Of a stretch of 64,000 bases of DNA, positions 16,157-24,249 are shown in pieces. This DNA is from Prochlorococcus marinus str. MIT 9314. GTDB taxonomy: Bacteria > Cyanobacteriota > Cyanobacteriia > PCC-6307 > Cyanobiaceae. The DNA is taken from positions 1 to 64,000 of the forward strand of contig NZ_JNAO01000010.1 in NCBI RefSeq assembly GCF_000760035.1. Direction: 5' to 3'. Numbering within the stretch: position 1 is the first letter of the stretch; the number at the start of each line of letters is the position of its first letter. The notes beneath the pieces were generated by a model. It was not told where the DNA came from. It saw only the letters and a list, made by a program, of their open reading frames with translations, and did no database searches. The translations under genes and the position numbers were made by a program.

Positions 16157-18913
16157 ATGAGAGAAACCCTTACATCCAGTCCTGAACTATTTAGCGATAT
16201 CAGTTGGAACCTCCTTTTATTAGGGGAAGAAACCGCAAAAAAATGGGATCATAGCGAATTTAATATTGAACACATAATTCATACATTGTTCTCATCAAGC
16301 GAATTCTTTGCTTTCATTGAAAAATTATCAATCGACCAAGATACAGTTTTAGACATAACAGAAGATTTTTTAGAAGAGACACCAACTAATGAGTCAGATA
16401 TTTTTACTATCGGAGAAGATTTAGAAATTTTGTTAGATAATGCGAATCAGATTAAAACTCAATGGGGATCAAGATTAATAGAAATCCCTCATTTACTAAT
16501 TGCTCTTGGAAGAGATTTAAGAATTGGAAATTATGTTTTTGAAGAAGGAAACCTTTCAATGGAAAAATTAGAGGAAGAGTTAAAGTTTTACCCAAATATT
16601 AATCAATCAAAAGATTCTTTTAATTATGGGAAGGTAATTGAAATAAATAATCAATCTAATTTTGAATCAGGCAAAGAAACTTTAGTTAAAGAAGAAAAAT
16701 TGAAAAAAGCTATTGTTCCATTACCGAAAAGTGAACTTCAAATTGAAACCAAAAAACAAGTTGGAAAAGATGAAAATGCTCTTTCAATTTATGGAAAAGA
16801 TTTAACAGAATCAGCTAAAAAAGGCTTATTGGATCCCGTTTTAGGAAGAGAAAATGAGATCAATAACTTAATGAGGGTACTCTGCAGAAGAAACAAAAAT
16901 AACCCTATACTTATTGGAAATCCTGGAGTTGGTAAAACCTCAATTGCAAAATTACTTGCTCAATTAATTGTAGACAAAAAAGTTCCTGATACTTTAAAGG
17001 ACTTAAAAATTATTTCACTTGACTTAGGCGCATTAGTTTCTGGGACCAAATTTAGAGGTCAACTAGAGGAAAGACTAAGCTTAATAATGCAGGAACTAAA
17101 TAATCCAAACCAAGGAATGATTCTATTTATTGATGAAATTCACGCAATATTAAGTTCTGACAGATCTTCTACCGGCATCAGTAATATCTTAAAACCTTTA
17201 CTAGCTGAAGGAGAACTTAGATGTATCGGTACAACAACACCTGAGAAATTTCGTGAAACTATTGAAAAAGATCAGGCATTAAATAGTTGCTTTCAAAAGA
17301 TAGCTGTTAATGAACCTTCAGTAGAATTAAGCGCAAAAATATTACAAGGGATCAAAAAGAAATATGAATTACATCATGGCATAAAAATTTCTGAAGAGGC
17401 TGTAAACTATTCCGCAAAATTAGCCGATAGATACATCAGCGATAAATGTCTCCCTGATAGTGCAATAGATTTAATTGATGAAGCAGCTGCACAGTTGAAA
17501 ATCGAGTCTAATAATATGCCTCAAATCATTCTTCAACAAGAAGACAAACTTAATACAATTGATGAAAAATTGAATAATTTGCAAGGAGAAAATATCGAAG
17601 CTCAAGAAAAACTATTGAATAATAGAAAGCAATCAGAGGCAAAATTAAACGTTCTTTTGGGAAATTGGAACAATTTATGTGAAGAAATGGAGGAACTTTC
17701 TATTTTAATGAAAGAAGAAGATAAGCTAACCAAAAAAATTAAAGATAAATCAAATCGCGAAATTGAAAATGATCTAGATTATTTAGAAAAGCTTGAAGAA
17801 GAGTTAAGTGAAATAGAGAATGACATACAAAAAGTTGAAGACAACTTTAATAAAATAAAGAAAAATAGAAATTTCCCTTTTAAATATCAAGTTGAACCTG
17901 ATGATATTGCAGATGTCATATCAAAAATCACAGGAATTCCAATTTCTAAAGTAGTTTCAAATGAACGTAAGAAATTAGTCAATCTAGAAACAGAACTAAG
18001 TGAAAAAGTTATTGGACAAGAAAAAGCTATAGAAGCTGTTTCTGCTGCAATTAGAAGAGCTCGAGTTGGTATGAAAAGTCCTAAAAGACCTATTGGATCT
18101 TTTTTATTTATGGGTCCTACTGGTGTTGGCAAAACAGAATTAGCAAAATCTCTTGCAACAGCTTTATTTGATGAAGAAGACGCACTTTTAAGATTAGACA
18201 TGAGTGAATATATGGAGAAAAATGCCGTAGCAAGACTTTTAGGAGCTCCCCCTGGTTATGTTGGTTATGAAGAGGGAGGTCAATTAACTGAAGCTGTAAG
18301 ACGTAAACCCTATTCAGTAATACTTCTTGATGAGATAGAAAAAGCACATGCAGAAGTATTTAATATCCTTTTGCAAGTCTTAGATGAAGGAAGATTAACG
18401 GACTCTCAAGGGAGGACCGTAGATTTCAAAAATACGGTAATCATTATGACAAGTAACCTAGCTGGTAAATCTATATTGGAGTATTCACAAAAGATTTCTA
18501 AAAGTGAGGGAAAGTTAGAAAAAGATCAACAAACTCTAGATGATTCAATTAGTAATGCATTGTCTTCAATTTTTAGACCTGAATTTTTAAATAGAATTGA
18601 CGAAGTTGTAAAGTTTGATCCATTATCTATTGATGAACTTCAAAAAATAATCATTCTACAAACAGAAGATTTAAAGAACCTGCTACTTGAGCAGAAAATA
18701 AATATCGCTATAGACAAAAAAGTTATCAACAAAATTGCAAACGATTCTTACGAACCTGAATATGGTGCTAGGCCACTTAGCAGGGAACTTAGAAGACAAA
18801 TAGAAAATCCTTTGGCTGCAAAACTTTTAGAGGATAACTTCAAAAATAAAAAAAATATAACAATTAAACTTAACCCTACCAAAAAAGATGAGATCGTTTT
18901 CAAACCTAGCTGA
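16157..18913 (+). CDS. clpB: ClpB-type AAA+ chaperone (second, divergent ClpB)
   Basis: The 918-residue Hsp100 has a weakly conserved N-domain (1-150), a charged linker (about 150-205), NBD1 with Walker A GNPGVGKT (254-261) and Walker B LFIDEIHAIL, a coiled-coil middle domain (about 455-575), and NBD2 with GPTGVGKT (about 652-659), Walker B ILLDEIEKAH and the sensor region RPEFLNRIDE. The middle domain marks it as ClpB (disaggregase) rather than ClpC, and the ClpP-binding IGF loop is not evident. The divergent N-domain and linker match the ClpB2-type paralogue of cyanobacteria. It is 61 bases upstream of secE on the same strand. Confidence 0.88.
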   Translation: MRETLTSSPELFSDISWNLLLLGEETAKKWDHSEFNIEHIIHTLFSSSEFFAFIEKLSIDQDTVLDITEDFLEETPTNESDIFTIGEDLEILLDNANQIKTQWGSRLIEIPHLLIALGRDLRIGNYVFEEGNLSMEKLEEELKFYPNINQSKDSFNYGKVIEINNQSNFESGKETLVKEEKLKKAIVPLPKSELQIETKKQVGKDENALSIYGKDLTESAKKGLLDPVLGRENEINNLMRVLCRRNKNNPILIGNPGVGKTSIAKLLAQLIVDKKVPDTLKDLKIISLDLGALVSGTKFRGQLEERLSLIMQELNNPNQGMILFIDEIHAILSSDRSSTGISNILKPLLAEGELRCIGTTTPEKFRETIEKDQALNSCFQKIAVNEPSVELSAKILQGIKKKYELHHGIKISEEAVNYSAKLADRYISDKCLPDSAIDLIDEAAAQLKIESNNMPQIILQQEDKLNTIDEKLNNLQGENIEAQEKLLNNRKQSEAKLNVLLGNWNNLCEEMEELSILMKEEDKLTKKIKDKSNREIENDLDYLEKLEEELSEIENDIQKVEDNFNKIKKNRNFPFKYQVEPDDIADVISKITGIPISKVVSNERKKLVNLETELSEKVIGQEKAIEAVSAAIRRARVGMKSPKRPIGSFLFMGPTGVGKTELAKSLATALFDEEDALLRLDMSEYMEKNAVARLLGAPPGYVGYEEGGQLTEAVRRKPYSVILLDEIEKAHAEVFNILLQVLDEGRLTDSQGRTVDFKNTVIIMTSNLAGKSILEYSQKISKSEGKLEKDQQTLDDSISNALSSIFRPEFLNRIDEVVKFDPLSIDELQKIIILQTEDLKNLLLEQKINIAIDKKVINKIANDSYEPEYGARPLSRELRRQIENPLAAKLLEDNFKNKKNITIKLNPTKKDEIVFKPS

Positions 18914-18930
18914 GGTGTAAATCAATAAGC

Positions 18931-18936
18931 TAAAAT
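18931..18936 (+). promoter_or_regulatory. Candidate -10 element for secE-nusG
   Basis: TAAAAT lies 38 bases before the secE GTG in the clpB-secE gap. No good -35 is present. This is a weak, position-based suggestion for a promoter of the secE-nusG-ribosomal block. Confidence 0.2.
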
Positions 18937-18974
18937 AAAGACTAAAGCATAAAGCTCAATTTCAAAAAAATTTT

Positions 18975-19217
18975 GTGACAAGTCCTACTACTAATAAAGA
19001 ACCTCTTAAAAAGGATTCTCCTGAAGTTGAAGAGCCTAAAAAAAAGAATAATTTTTTTAGATCTACCTACGATGAGCTTAAACTTGTCGTGTGGCCTAAC
19101 AAACAACAACTTTTTAGTGAATCAGTAGCAGTTATAATTATGGTATCTTTTTCTGCTGCAGCCATTGCTTCTGTTAGTAGATTCTATGGATGGGCAGCCT
19201 CGCAAATTTTTGGTTAA
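18975..19217 (+). CDS. secE: Preprotein translocase subunit SecE
   Basis: The 80-residue protein has a charged N-terminal tail, the SecE amphipathic motif FFRSTYDELKLVVWPNKQQL and one C-terminal membrane helix (about 48-68, VAVIIMVSFSAAAIASVSRF). It stabilises the SecYEG channel in plasma and thylakoid membranes. The single-helix length is usual for cyanobacteria. The start is GTG 18975. The position just before nusG is the conserved bacterial arrangement. Confidence 0.95.
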   Translation: MTSPTTNKEPLKKDSPEVEEPKKKNNFFRSTYDELKLVVWPNKQQLFSESVAVIIMVSFSAAAIASVSRFYGWAASQIFG

Positions 19218-19268
19218 ATTATCTCCCGAATATCCATTAATAAAGATCTTAATTAAGCTTCAAGAAAA

Positions 19269-19880
19269 ATGAGTAATGAATTAACTACAAACCTTGCTTC
19301 TTCAAAAGCAAATACAAGCATAGCAAGATGGTATGCAGTTCAAGTAGCATCAAGCTGTGAAAAAAAAGTAAAAGCGACTCTTGAGCAGAGATCAGTAACT
19401 TTAGGTGTTAATAATAGAATCATTGAAATTGAAATCCCCCAAACTCCAGGAATTAAATTAAAAAAAGATGGAAGCAGACAAACTACTGAAGAAAAAGTTT
19501 TCCCTGGTTATGTCCTCGTAAGAATGATTTTGGATGAAGATACAATGATGGCTGTTAAAAGTACTCCAAATGTAATTAACTTTGTCGGTGCTGAAGACGG
19601 TAGAGGCAGCGGAAGATCGCGAGGTCATATCAAACCTCGACCATTATCAAGACAAGAAGTTAATAGAATCTTTAAGCGAGCATCAGAGAAAAAAGCTGTA
19701 ATCAAGTTAGATATTGAAGAAAAAGATAGAATCATTGTCACTAGCGGTCCATTCAAGGATTTCCAAGGAGAAGTTATAGAAGTTTCCGGAGAAAGAAATA
19801 AATTAAAAGCATTACTTTCAATATTTGGGCGCGAGACTCCTGTAGAATTAGAATTCTCCCAAATCAATAAACAAAATTAA
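19269..19880 (+). CDS. nusG: Transcription elongation/termination factor NusG
   Basis: The 203-residue protein has the NGN domain (ARWYAVQVASSCEKKVKATL, then VFPGYVLVRM) and a C-terminal KOW domain (about 145-200, IIVTSGPFKDFQGEVIEVSG). It binds RNA polymerase and couples transcription with translation or Rho. A basic insert near residues 115-130 (GRGSGRSRGHIKPRPLS) lies between the two domains. It sits between secE and rplK. Confidence 0.97.
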   Translation: MSNELTTNLASSKANTSIARWYAVQVASSCEKKVKATLEQRSVTLGVNNRIIEIEIPQTPGIKLKKDGSRQTTEEKVFPGYVLVRMILDEDTMMAVKSTPNVINFVGAEDGRGSGRSRGHIKPRPLSRQEVNRIFKRASEKKAVIKLDIEEKDRIIVTSGPFKDFQGEVIEVSGERNKLKALLSIFGRETPVELEFSQINKQN

Positions 19881-19902
19881 TTTTTAATTGTTCTTGTTTA
19901 TC

Positions 19903-19926
19903 GAGTAAAATTATGATTTTCTACTC
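19903..19926 (+). promoter_or_regulatory. Imperfect stem in the nusG-rplK spacer
   Basis: GAGTA (19903-19907) pairs with TACTC (19922-19926), with AAAAT/ATTTT extending the stem across a 2-base bulge. It sits 22 bases before rplK and may be a leader structure controlling L11 synthesis. This is inferred only from pairing. Confidence 0.2.
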
Positions 19927-19947
19927 CAGCTTAAATTATCTAATCTA

Positions 19948-20373
19948 ATGGCAAAAAAAATTGTTGCAGTTATTAAGCTTGCTCTACAAGCAGGCAAAGC
20001 AAATCCTGCTCCTCCTGTAGGGCCAGCTTTAGGACAACATGGTGTCAATATCATGGCATTTTGCAAAGAATACAACGCAAGGACACAAGATAAAGCAGGT
20101 TTTGTAATTCCAGTCGAGATTTCTGTTTTTGAAGATAGAAGCTTTACTTTTATCACAAAAACACCCCCTGCTTCCGTCTTAATAACAAAAGCAGCTGGTA
20201 TAGAAAAAGGTTCAGGTGAATCCGCAAAAGGCTCTGTTGGGAATATAAGTAAAGCTCAATTAGAAGAAATAGCCAAAACTAAGCTTCCTGATCTAAACTG
20301 TTCTAGTGTTGAATCAGCAATGAAAGTAATTGAGGGTACTGCTCGAAATATGGGCGTCTCTATCACTGATTGA
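19948..20373 (+). CDS. rplK: 50S ribosomal protein L11
   Basis: The 141-residue protein is full length. The N-domain has [20 protein letters not shown] and the RNA-binding C-domain ends with [20 protein letters not shown]. It binds the GTPase-associated centre of 23S rRNA and, with RelA-type enzymes, signals uncharged tRNA. It is the first gene of the rplK-rplA pair, 67 bases after nusG. Confidence 0.99.
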   Translation: MAKKIVAVIKLALQAGKANPAPPVGPALGQHGVNIMAFCKEYNARTQDKAGFVIPVEISVFEDRSFTFITKTPPASVLITKAAGIEKGSGESAKGSVGNISKAQLEEIAKTKLPDLNCSSVESAMKVIEGTARNMGVSITD

Positions 20374-20405
20374 GTTGAATACACAATTTCTCACTATTTA
20401 GGGGA

Positions 20406-20420
20406 GGTTAGTTTATAACC
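20406..20420 (+). promoter_or_regulatory. Hairpin in the rplK-rplA spacer
   Basis: GGTTA (20406-20410), loop GTTTA, TAACC (20416-20420). Flanking GGGG (20401-20404) and CCC (20428-20430) could extend the structure. It is 20 bases before the rplA ATG. L1 autoregulates by binding its own mRNA in other bacteria. Whether this is the L1 site is a guess. Confidence 0.3.
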
Positions 20421-20439
20421 GTTTGCACCCAATATTATT

Positions 20440-21147
20440 ATGAAAAAACTATCTAAAAGAATGGCGGCTCTATCAACAAAGATAGAAGATCGCATCTACG
20501 CACCACTTGAAGCTCTTAGTATTATCAAGGAAAATGCTAATGCAAAATTTGATGAAACTATTGAAGCACATATACGTCTAGGTATTGATCCAAAATATAC
20601 TGATCAACAATTAAGGACCACTGTTGCATTACCTCATGGTACTGGCCAAAGCATCAAAATTGCAGTAATTACAAGCGGTGAGAATGTATCGAAAGCTAAG
20701 GCTGCTGGTGCAGATTTATTTGGCGAAGAAGATCTTGTAGAAAGCATCAACAAAGGAAATATGGAGTTTGATCTTCTTATTGCAACTCCAGATATGATGC
20801 CAAAGGTTGCAAAATTAGGAAGAGTTTTAGGACCTAGAGGTTTAATGCCTAATCCTAAAGCTGGGACAGTAACTAATGACATTGCTAATGCAATAAAAGA
20901 ATTCAAAGCTGGTAAGCTCGAATTTAGAGCAGACAAGGCTGGAATCGTTCATGTCCGCTTTGGAAAAGCAAGTTTCACAAAAGAGGCTCTATTTGACAAC
21001 TTAAAAACCTTACAAGAATCAATTGATAAAAATAAACCAAGTGGAGCTAAAGGAAAGTATTGGAAAACTTTTTATGTAACTTCAACAATGGGGCCTTCAG
21101 TTCAAGTTGACATAAATGCTGTACAAGATTACCAACCTGAAGGTTAA
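20440..21147 (+). CDS. rplA: 50S ribosomal protein L1
   Basis: The 235-residue protein forms the L1 stalk. It has the domain I start ([20 protein letters not shown]), the conserved loop [20 protein letters not shown], then [11 protein letters not shown], and the C-terminal [11 protein letters not shown]. The length is standard. It lies 66 bases downstream of rplK and is followed by the L10 leader. Confidence 0.99.
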   Translation: MKKLSKRMAALSTKIEDRIYAPLEALSIIKENANAKFDETIEAHIRLGIDPKYTDQQLRTTVALPHGTGQSIKIAVITSGENVSKAKAAGADLFGEEDLVESINKGNMEFDLLIATPDMMPKVAKLGRVLGPRGLMPNPKAGTVTNDIANAIKEFKAGKLEFRADKAGIVHVRFGKASFTKEALFDNLKTLQESIDKNKPSGAKGKYWKTFYVTSTMGPSVQVDINAVQDYQPEG

Positions 21148-21157
21148 CGCTTTGTAG

Positions 21158-21163
21158 TATAAT
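21158..21163 (+). promoter_or_regulatory. Candidate -10 element for rplJ-rplL
   Basis: TATAAT begins 11 bases after the rplA stop, in TAGTATAATTT. It could start a separate rplJ-rplL transcript that includes the whole L10 leader. A matching -35 is not clear, since it would fall inside the rplA coding end. Confidence 0.35.
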
Positions 21164-21184
21164 TTATATTGCAATAATACGGCC

Positions 21185-21299
21185 AAAGAAAGTAGGTTGA
21201 TTTAGTTATTCTAAATTTTTAATTCCTACCGAGGACTCGTCTTAAATTATTTCTTTTTGGATCTAATAAAAGCGGCCTCTTAAAAAAGAACTTTGCCGC
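21185..21299 (+). ncRNA. Ribosomal L10 leader of rplJ-rplL
   Basis: A 191-base gap separates rplA and rplJ. Within it, GTAGG (21192-21196) pairs with CCTAC (21225-21229), enclosing an inner hairpin TTTAG/CTAAA (21201-21205 and 21211-21215, loop TTATT). Further on, GCGGC (21272-21276) pairs with GCCGC (21295-21299). The first structure resembles the L10-L12 binding leader that represses rplJL translation in bacteria. The second could be an attenuator or a processing stem. Confidence 0.6.
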
Positions 21300-21338
21300 A
21301 TTTCCTGCTCTCCCTAAATTACGATCCAAAAAACATCA

Positions 21339-21866
21339 ATGGGCCGAACACTAGAGAATAAGCAAAAAATCGTTACTGAGATTAAATCTCTTTTAGACGA
21401 CTCGGAAATGGCTGTAGTTCTTGACTATAAAGGTTTAACTATCAAAGAGATGTCAGATTTGCGATCTAGATTGCAAACAACTAACGGCATCTGCAAAGTT
21501 ACTAAAAATTCATTAATGCGCAAAGCTATTGATGGAGACAGTAATTGGAACGATCTTGAATCTTTACTAACCGGAACAAATGCTTTTGTCTTAATTAAAG
21601 AAGATGTTGGTGGTGCTGTAAAAGCAATCCAATCTTTTCAAAAAGACACCAAAAAATCCGAGACCAAAGGAGCTTTATTTGAAGGCAGACTTCTTAGCGA
21701 TTCTGAAATAAAAGAAATTGCAAGTCTTCCATCTAAAGAAGTATTGATGGCAAAAATTGCTGGCGCTCTTAATGGCGTTGCAACAAAAATTGCGATCTCT
21801 ATTAATGAAGTACCTTCTGGACTTGCTAGATCACTTAAACAACATTCTGAAAAATCAGAATCCTAA
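21339..21866 (+). CDS. rplJ: 50S ribosomal protein L10
   Basis: The 175-residue protein holds the L7/L12 dimers on the ribosome stalk. It starts [20 protein letters not shown], has [19 protein letters not shown] and the [12 protein letters not shown] segment, and ends in the long helix that binds L12 ([17 protein letters not shown]). The length is normal. It is preceded by the structured leader and followed by rplL after 28 bases. Confidence 0.99.
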   Translation: MGRTLENKQKIVTEIKSLLDDSEMAVVLDYKGLTIKEMSDLRSRLQTTNGICKVTKNSLMRKAIDGDSNWNDLESLLTGTNAFVLIKEDVGGAVKAIQSFQKDTKKSETKGALFEGRLLSDSEIKEIASLPSKEVLMAKIAGALNGVATKIAISINEVPSGLARSLKQHSEKSES

Positions 21867-21894
21867 ATTCAAAACCTAATTAACTTTTAAGAAA

Positions 21895-22290
21895 ATGTCC
21901 GCAAAAACTGAAGAAATTCTTGAATCATTAAAATCTCTATCACTTTTAGAAGCATCTGAGCTTGTAAAGCAAATTGAAGAGGCTTTTGGTGTATCTGCTG
22001 CAGCTTCTGCAGGTGTCGTTATGGCAGCTCCAGGAGCAGCTGGCGGTGACGCAGATGGTGGCGCTGCTGAAGAAAAAACTGAATTTGATGTAGTTCTCGA
22101 AAGCTTTGATGCAGCTGCAAAAATCAAAGTACTTAAGGTTGTAAGAAATGCAACTGGTCTAGGTCTTGGCGATGCAAAAGCACTTGTTGAATCTGCACCA
22201 AAAACAGTAAAAGAAGGAATTGCAAAAGCAGATGCCGAATCTTTAAAGAAAGAGATTGAAGAAGCTGGCGGTAAAGTTACACTTAAGTAA
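21895..22290 (+). CDS. rplL: 50S ribosomal protein L7/L12
   Basis: The 131-residue acidic stalk protein has an N-terminal dimerisation helix pair ([20 protein letters not shown]), an Ala/Gly-rich hinge (about 38-60) and the C-terminal factor-binding domain ([20 protein letters not shown], then [14 protein letters not shown]). It recruits translation GTPases. Codons are unusually G-rich for the window, fitting high expression. Confidence 0.99.
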
Positions 22291-22304
22291 GAGAATATTT
22301 TTTC

Positions 22305-22329
22305 AAGCCGATAGACTGTATATCGGCTT
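22305..22329. repeat. Strong hairpin after rplL
   Basis: AAGCCGATA (22305-22313), 7-nt loop, TATCGGCTT (22321-22329) form a perfect 9-bp stem between rplL and rnhA. On the plus strand it is followed by CAAAAATC rather than a T-run, so it is not a classical terminator. It may cap the 3' end of the rplJL message or weaken read-through into rnhA, whose ATG is 8 bases away. Confidence 0.55.
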
Positions 22330-22337
22330 CAAAAATC

Positions 22338-23066
22338 ATGAATATTGATAGTATTGCAATTGAAGCTGCAACTGATGGAGCCTGTAGAGGTAATCCAGGT
22401 CCAGGTGGTTGGGGCGCACTGATAATTTTTGATGACAAAAGTGAATTAGAAATAGGTGGTTCCGAGCAAAATACTACCAATAATAGAATGGAACTCACTG
22501 CGGCTATAAAAACACTTGAGAAATTAAAAACCTATAAATTAAAGGAGAACTTTAAATTAAGAACTGATAGTAAATATGTCATAGAAGGTTATACAAAATG
22601 GATTGCTAATTGGAAGAGAAATGGATGGAAAACAAGTTCAGGAAAATCAGTTCAAAATCTTGATTTATGGCAAAAAATTGATCAATTAAGAATTAATGGC
22701 CTTGTAATGGAATATGTTAGGGGTCATAGTGGTGACAAACAAAATGATAGAGTTGATAAAATCGCAACCAACTATAGCAAAGGTATATCTTTAGAAAGTA
22801 AATTAAAAGAGTCAGAATCATCAGCTGACTTTTTTGAAAAAAATGCCCCTTCAGAAATTCAGGAATTATTTTCAAGGAATGAATTAATACAAAAATTTGC
22901 CGACAAAAAGTATTTGTTAAGTTCACCAGAACTAAGCACCTTATTAGGTGAAGAAAACCACTTAAAGATCAAACTCTATTCACTTTTTGAATGGCGTAAT
23001 TGGAGATTGATTCCTAAAGATAAAAAATATTGGATAATAGAAAAAAAGAAGCCTAATTTTTTATGA
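22338..23066 (+). CDS. rnhA: Ribonuclease HI with C-terminal extension
   Basis: RNase HI cleaves RNA in RNA/DNA hybrids. The 242-residue protein has the catalytic carboxylates in ATDGACRGNPGPGGWG (Asp13), NNRMELTAAI (Glu52), RTDSKYVIEGY (Asp77) and HSGDKQNDRVD (Asp140). The enzyme fold ends near residue 150. A roughly 90-residue tail follows, with SAPSEIQELFSRNELIQK-like helices and an aromatic end (FEWRNWRLIPKDKKYW). The tail is absent from the E. coli enzyme. The stop overlaps the pyrD start by 4 bases. Confidence 0.95.
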   Translation: MNIDSIAIEAATDGACRGNPGPGGWGALIIFDDKSELEIGGSEQNTTNNRMELTAAIKTLEKLKTYKLKENFKLRTDSKYVIEGYTKWIANWKRNGWKTSSGKSVQNLDLWQKIDQLRINGLVMEYVRGHSGDKQNDRVDKIATNYSKGISLESKLKESESSADFFEKNAPSEIQELFSRNELIQKFADKKYLLSSPELSTLLGEENHLKIKLYSLFEWRNWRLIPKDKKYWIIEKKKPNFL

Positions 23067-24232
23067 ATGAACAGAAGGGGGTATTTAAAAATCTTTATAA
23101 AGACTTGATTACCCCTGTATTAAAAAGAGACTCTGGAATTGATGCAGAATACTTAACTAATTTATCTCTTAGCCTTTTATCATTCAGTTCAAGAAAATAT
23201 AATTGGCCTGTAGTTTCTTCTATCTTAAAAAATCTAAATGAAGAATTTTCTATAGTTGATAAAAGGTTAACTCAGAGCATATGTGGTATAGAATTTTGTA
23301 ATCCAATTGGTTTAGCTGCGGGTTTTGACAAAAATGGAAATGCTGCAAATGTATGGAAAGATTTTGGTTTTGGATTTGCCGAACTTGGTACAGTAACCAA
23401 ATTTGCTCAGAATGGAAATCCCAAACCAAGGTTGTTTAGATTAGCGGAGGAAGAAGCAGCATTAAATAGAATGGGTTTTAATAACAATGGTGCGGAAAAT
23501 CTAGTTAAAAACTTTGTAGAACAAGGAATTGAGTTTAAAAAAAATAGAAAGAATATTTGTTTAGGGATAAATTTTGGCAAGTCTAAAATTACAGATTTAT
23601 CTCAAGCAAAAGATGATTATTTAACTTCTCTAAAATTATTAATTCCATATTGTGATTATGCAGCAATAAACGTAAGTTCTCCAAATACTGAAGGACTAAG
23701 AAAGTTGCAAGATCCGATTCTTCTAAAAGAACTTCTTAGAGAAATTAAAAACTTACCTAATTGTCCGCCATTATTTGTAAAAATTGCGCCAGATTTAAGC
23801 CTTAAAGATATTGAAGATATTTGCCAATTAATAATAGAGGAAAATATCGATGGGATAATTGCTACTAACACCAGCATAGATAGATTAGGTCTTGAAAATA
23901 GGAAGATCAGGCAAACAGGATTATTACTTTCTGAAGAAAATGGAGGATTAAGTGGAAAGCCTCTACAAAAAAAAGCAAATCAAATAATAAAACATATTCA
24001 TAATATTGATAAAAAGATTATTTTAATTGGCGTAGGAGGAATCGATAGCCCAGAGTCGGCTTGGGAAAGAATTTGTTCTGGAGCATCATTAATTCAAATT
24101 TATACGGGATGGATATATAAGGGGCCACAATTAGTCCCCAATATACTTGAAGGGATTTTAAAGCAACTCAATAAACATCAATTATCTAATATAAAAGAGG
24201 CCATTGGATCAGATTTAAAATGGGTTAAATAA
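23063..24232 (+). CDS. pyrD: Dihydroorotate dehydrogenase, class 2 (quinone-dependent)
   Basis: PyrD oxidises dihydroorotate to orotate in pyrimidine synthesis, passing electrons to membrane quinone. The 389-residue protein has the class-2 N-terminal helical extension for membrane contact, NPIGLAAGFDKNGNA, the NRMGFNNNGAENL signature, the active-site loop NVSSPNTEGLRKLQ, KIAPDLS and the FMN phosphate site GVGGIDSPESAWE. It overlaps rnhA by ATGA, so translation is coupled. Confidence 0.97.
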   Translation: MNEQKGVFKNLYKDLITPVLKRDSGIDAEYLTNLSLSLLSFSSRKYNWPVVSSILKNLNEEFSIVDKRLTQSICGIEFCNPIGLAAGFDKNGNAANVWKDFGFGFAELGTVTKFAQNGNPKPRLFRLAEEEAALNRMGFNNNGAENLVKNFVEQGIEFKKNRKNICLGINFGKSKITDLSQAKDDYLTSLKLLIPYCDYAAINVSSPNTEGLRKLQDPILLKELLREIKNLPNCPPLFVKIAPDLSLKDIEDICQLIIEENIDGIIATNTSIDRLGLENRKIRQTGLLLSEENGGLSGKPLQKKANQIIKHIHNIDKKIILIGVGGIDSPESAWERICSGASLIQIYTGWIYKGPQLVPNILEGILKQLNKHQLSNIKEAIGSDLKWVK

Positions 24233-24249
24233 AAATTAGAAAATGAATA

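Noticed and set aside
20634-20936. 100-codon minus-strand open frame inside rplA
   Set aside because: It is antisense to an unambiguous ribosomal protein gene. The long frame reflects codon bias.
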